Both the position numbers and the translations under genes were made by a program. From Xanthoparmelia taractica (taxonomy: Eukaryota; Ascomycota; Lecanoromycetes; Lecanorales; Parmeliaceae): DNA of 19,282 nucleotides. Within the stretch, counting starts at the first letter, position 1. The number at the start of each line of letters is the position of its first letter. The notes under the pieces were generated by a model. That model was not told where the DNA came from. It searched no databases and saw nothing but the letters and a program-made list of their open reading frames with translations. The stretch is from positions 1 to 19,282 of the forward strand of contig JANQBS010000478.1 in the NCBI GenBank assembly GCA_033085395.1. Reading direction: 5' to 3'. Shown here in pieces: positions 19,181 through 19,282 of the stretch.

Positions 19181-19282
19181 GTCTTCGAGCACGTTTAGGG
19201 CGTAGAATTACGAGTCGGAAAGGTGTGGTATCTGTTGAACATAGTCGTTTTCAACTTTTTTTCAACTTTTTTTAAAAAATTA

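Overview
The window looks like an AT-rich, RIP-mutated (repeat-induced point mutation) block from a filamentous ascomycete, probably Pezizomycotina. TpA dinucleotides are very common, CpA and TpG are scarce, and CpG is kept. As one sample, 12001-12060 holds 11 TpA, 1 CpA and 0 TpG. This is what CpA-to-TpA mutation on both strands leaves behind. No intact gene longer than about 115 codons survives. Several stretches still read as recognisable protein once a TAA/TAG is understood as a former Gln or Trp codon, so this is a graveyard of once-coding DNA and not structureless intergenic sequence.

Layout. (1) 1-76 is one copy of a 76-bp repeat whose second copy lies at 15924-15999. (2) About 264-3054 (+) holds three unidentified frame-coherent relics. 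(3) 3849-4760 (+) is a relic with a clear ATG whose early stops all look like Gln codons, followed by a shifted continuation. (4) 5203-5294 and 5764-5855 are 92-bp direct repeats that differ only by transitions. (5) About 5893-6519 (+) is a relic of an HDDC2/YfbR-type HD-domain nucleotidase gene, with at least one fossil intron. (6) About 7870-11610 (-) is the best-resolved gene: a fungal NLR-like (STAND) protein with an alpha/beta-hydrolase domain, a NACHT ATPase with its winged-helix region, and about nine ankyrin repeats of exactly 34 codons. (7) 12187-14300 (+) contains weak relics. (8) 14320-14665 (+) is a second, separate ankyrin fragment. (9) 15181-15600 (+) is a relic with a charged coiled-coil segment, and next to it 15600-15999 is a less mutated block with LTR-like promoter and polyadenylation signals. 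(10) About 16760-19180 (+) contains two more frame-coherent relics of unknown function. (11) The last ~70 bases change composition and may mark the edge of the RIP block.

How it fits together. RIP acts on duplicated DNA, so the NLR, ankyrin and HD-domain genes were presumably present in more than one copy (segmental duplication or transposon carriage) before mutation. None can now make its full protein. The useful biology is therefore historical: a NACHT-ankyrin gene family of the kind tied to fungal non-self recognition, and a housekeeping-type nucleotidase copy, caught up with repeats and silenced. Coordinates of the relics are approximate because starts, introns and ends are eroded.
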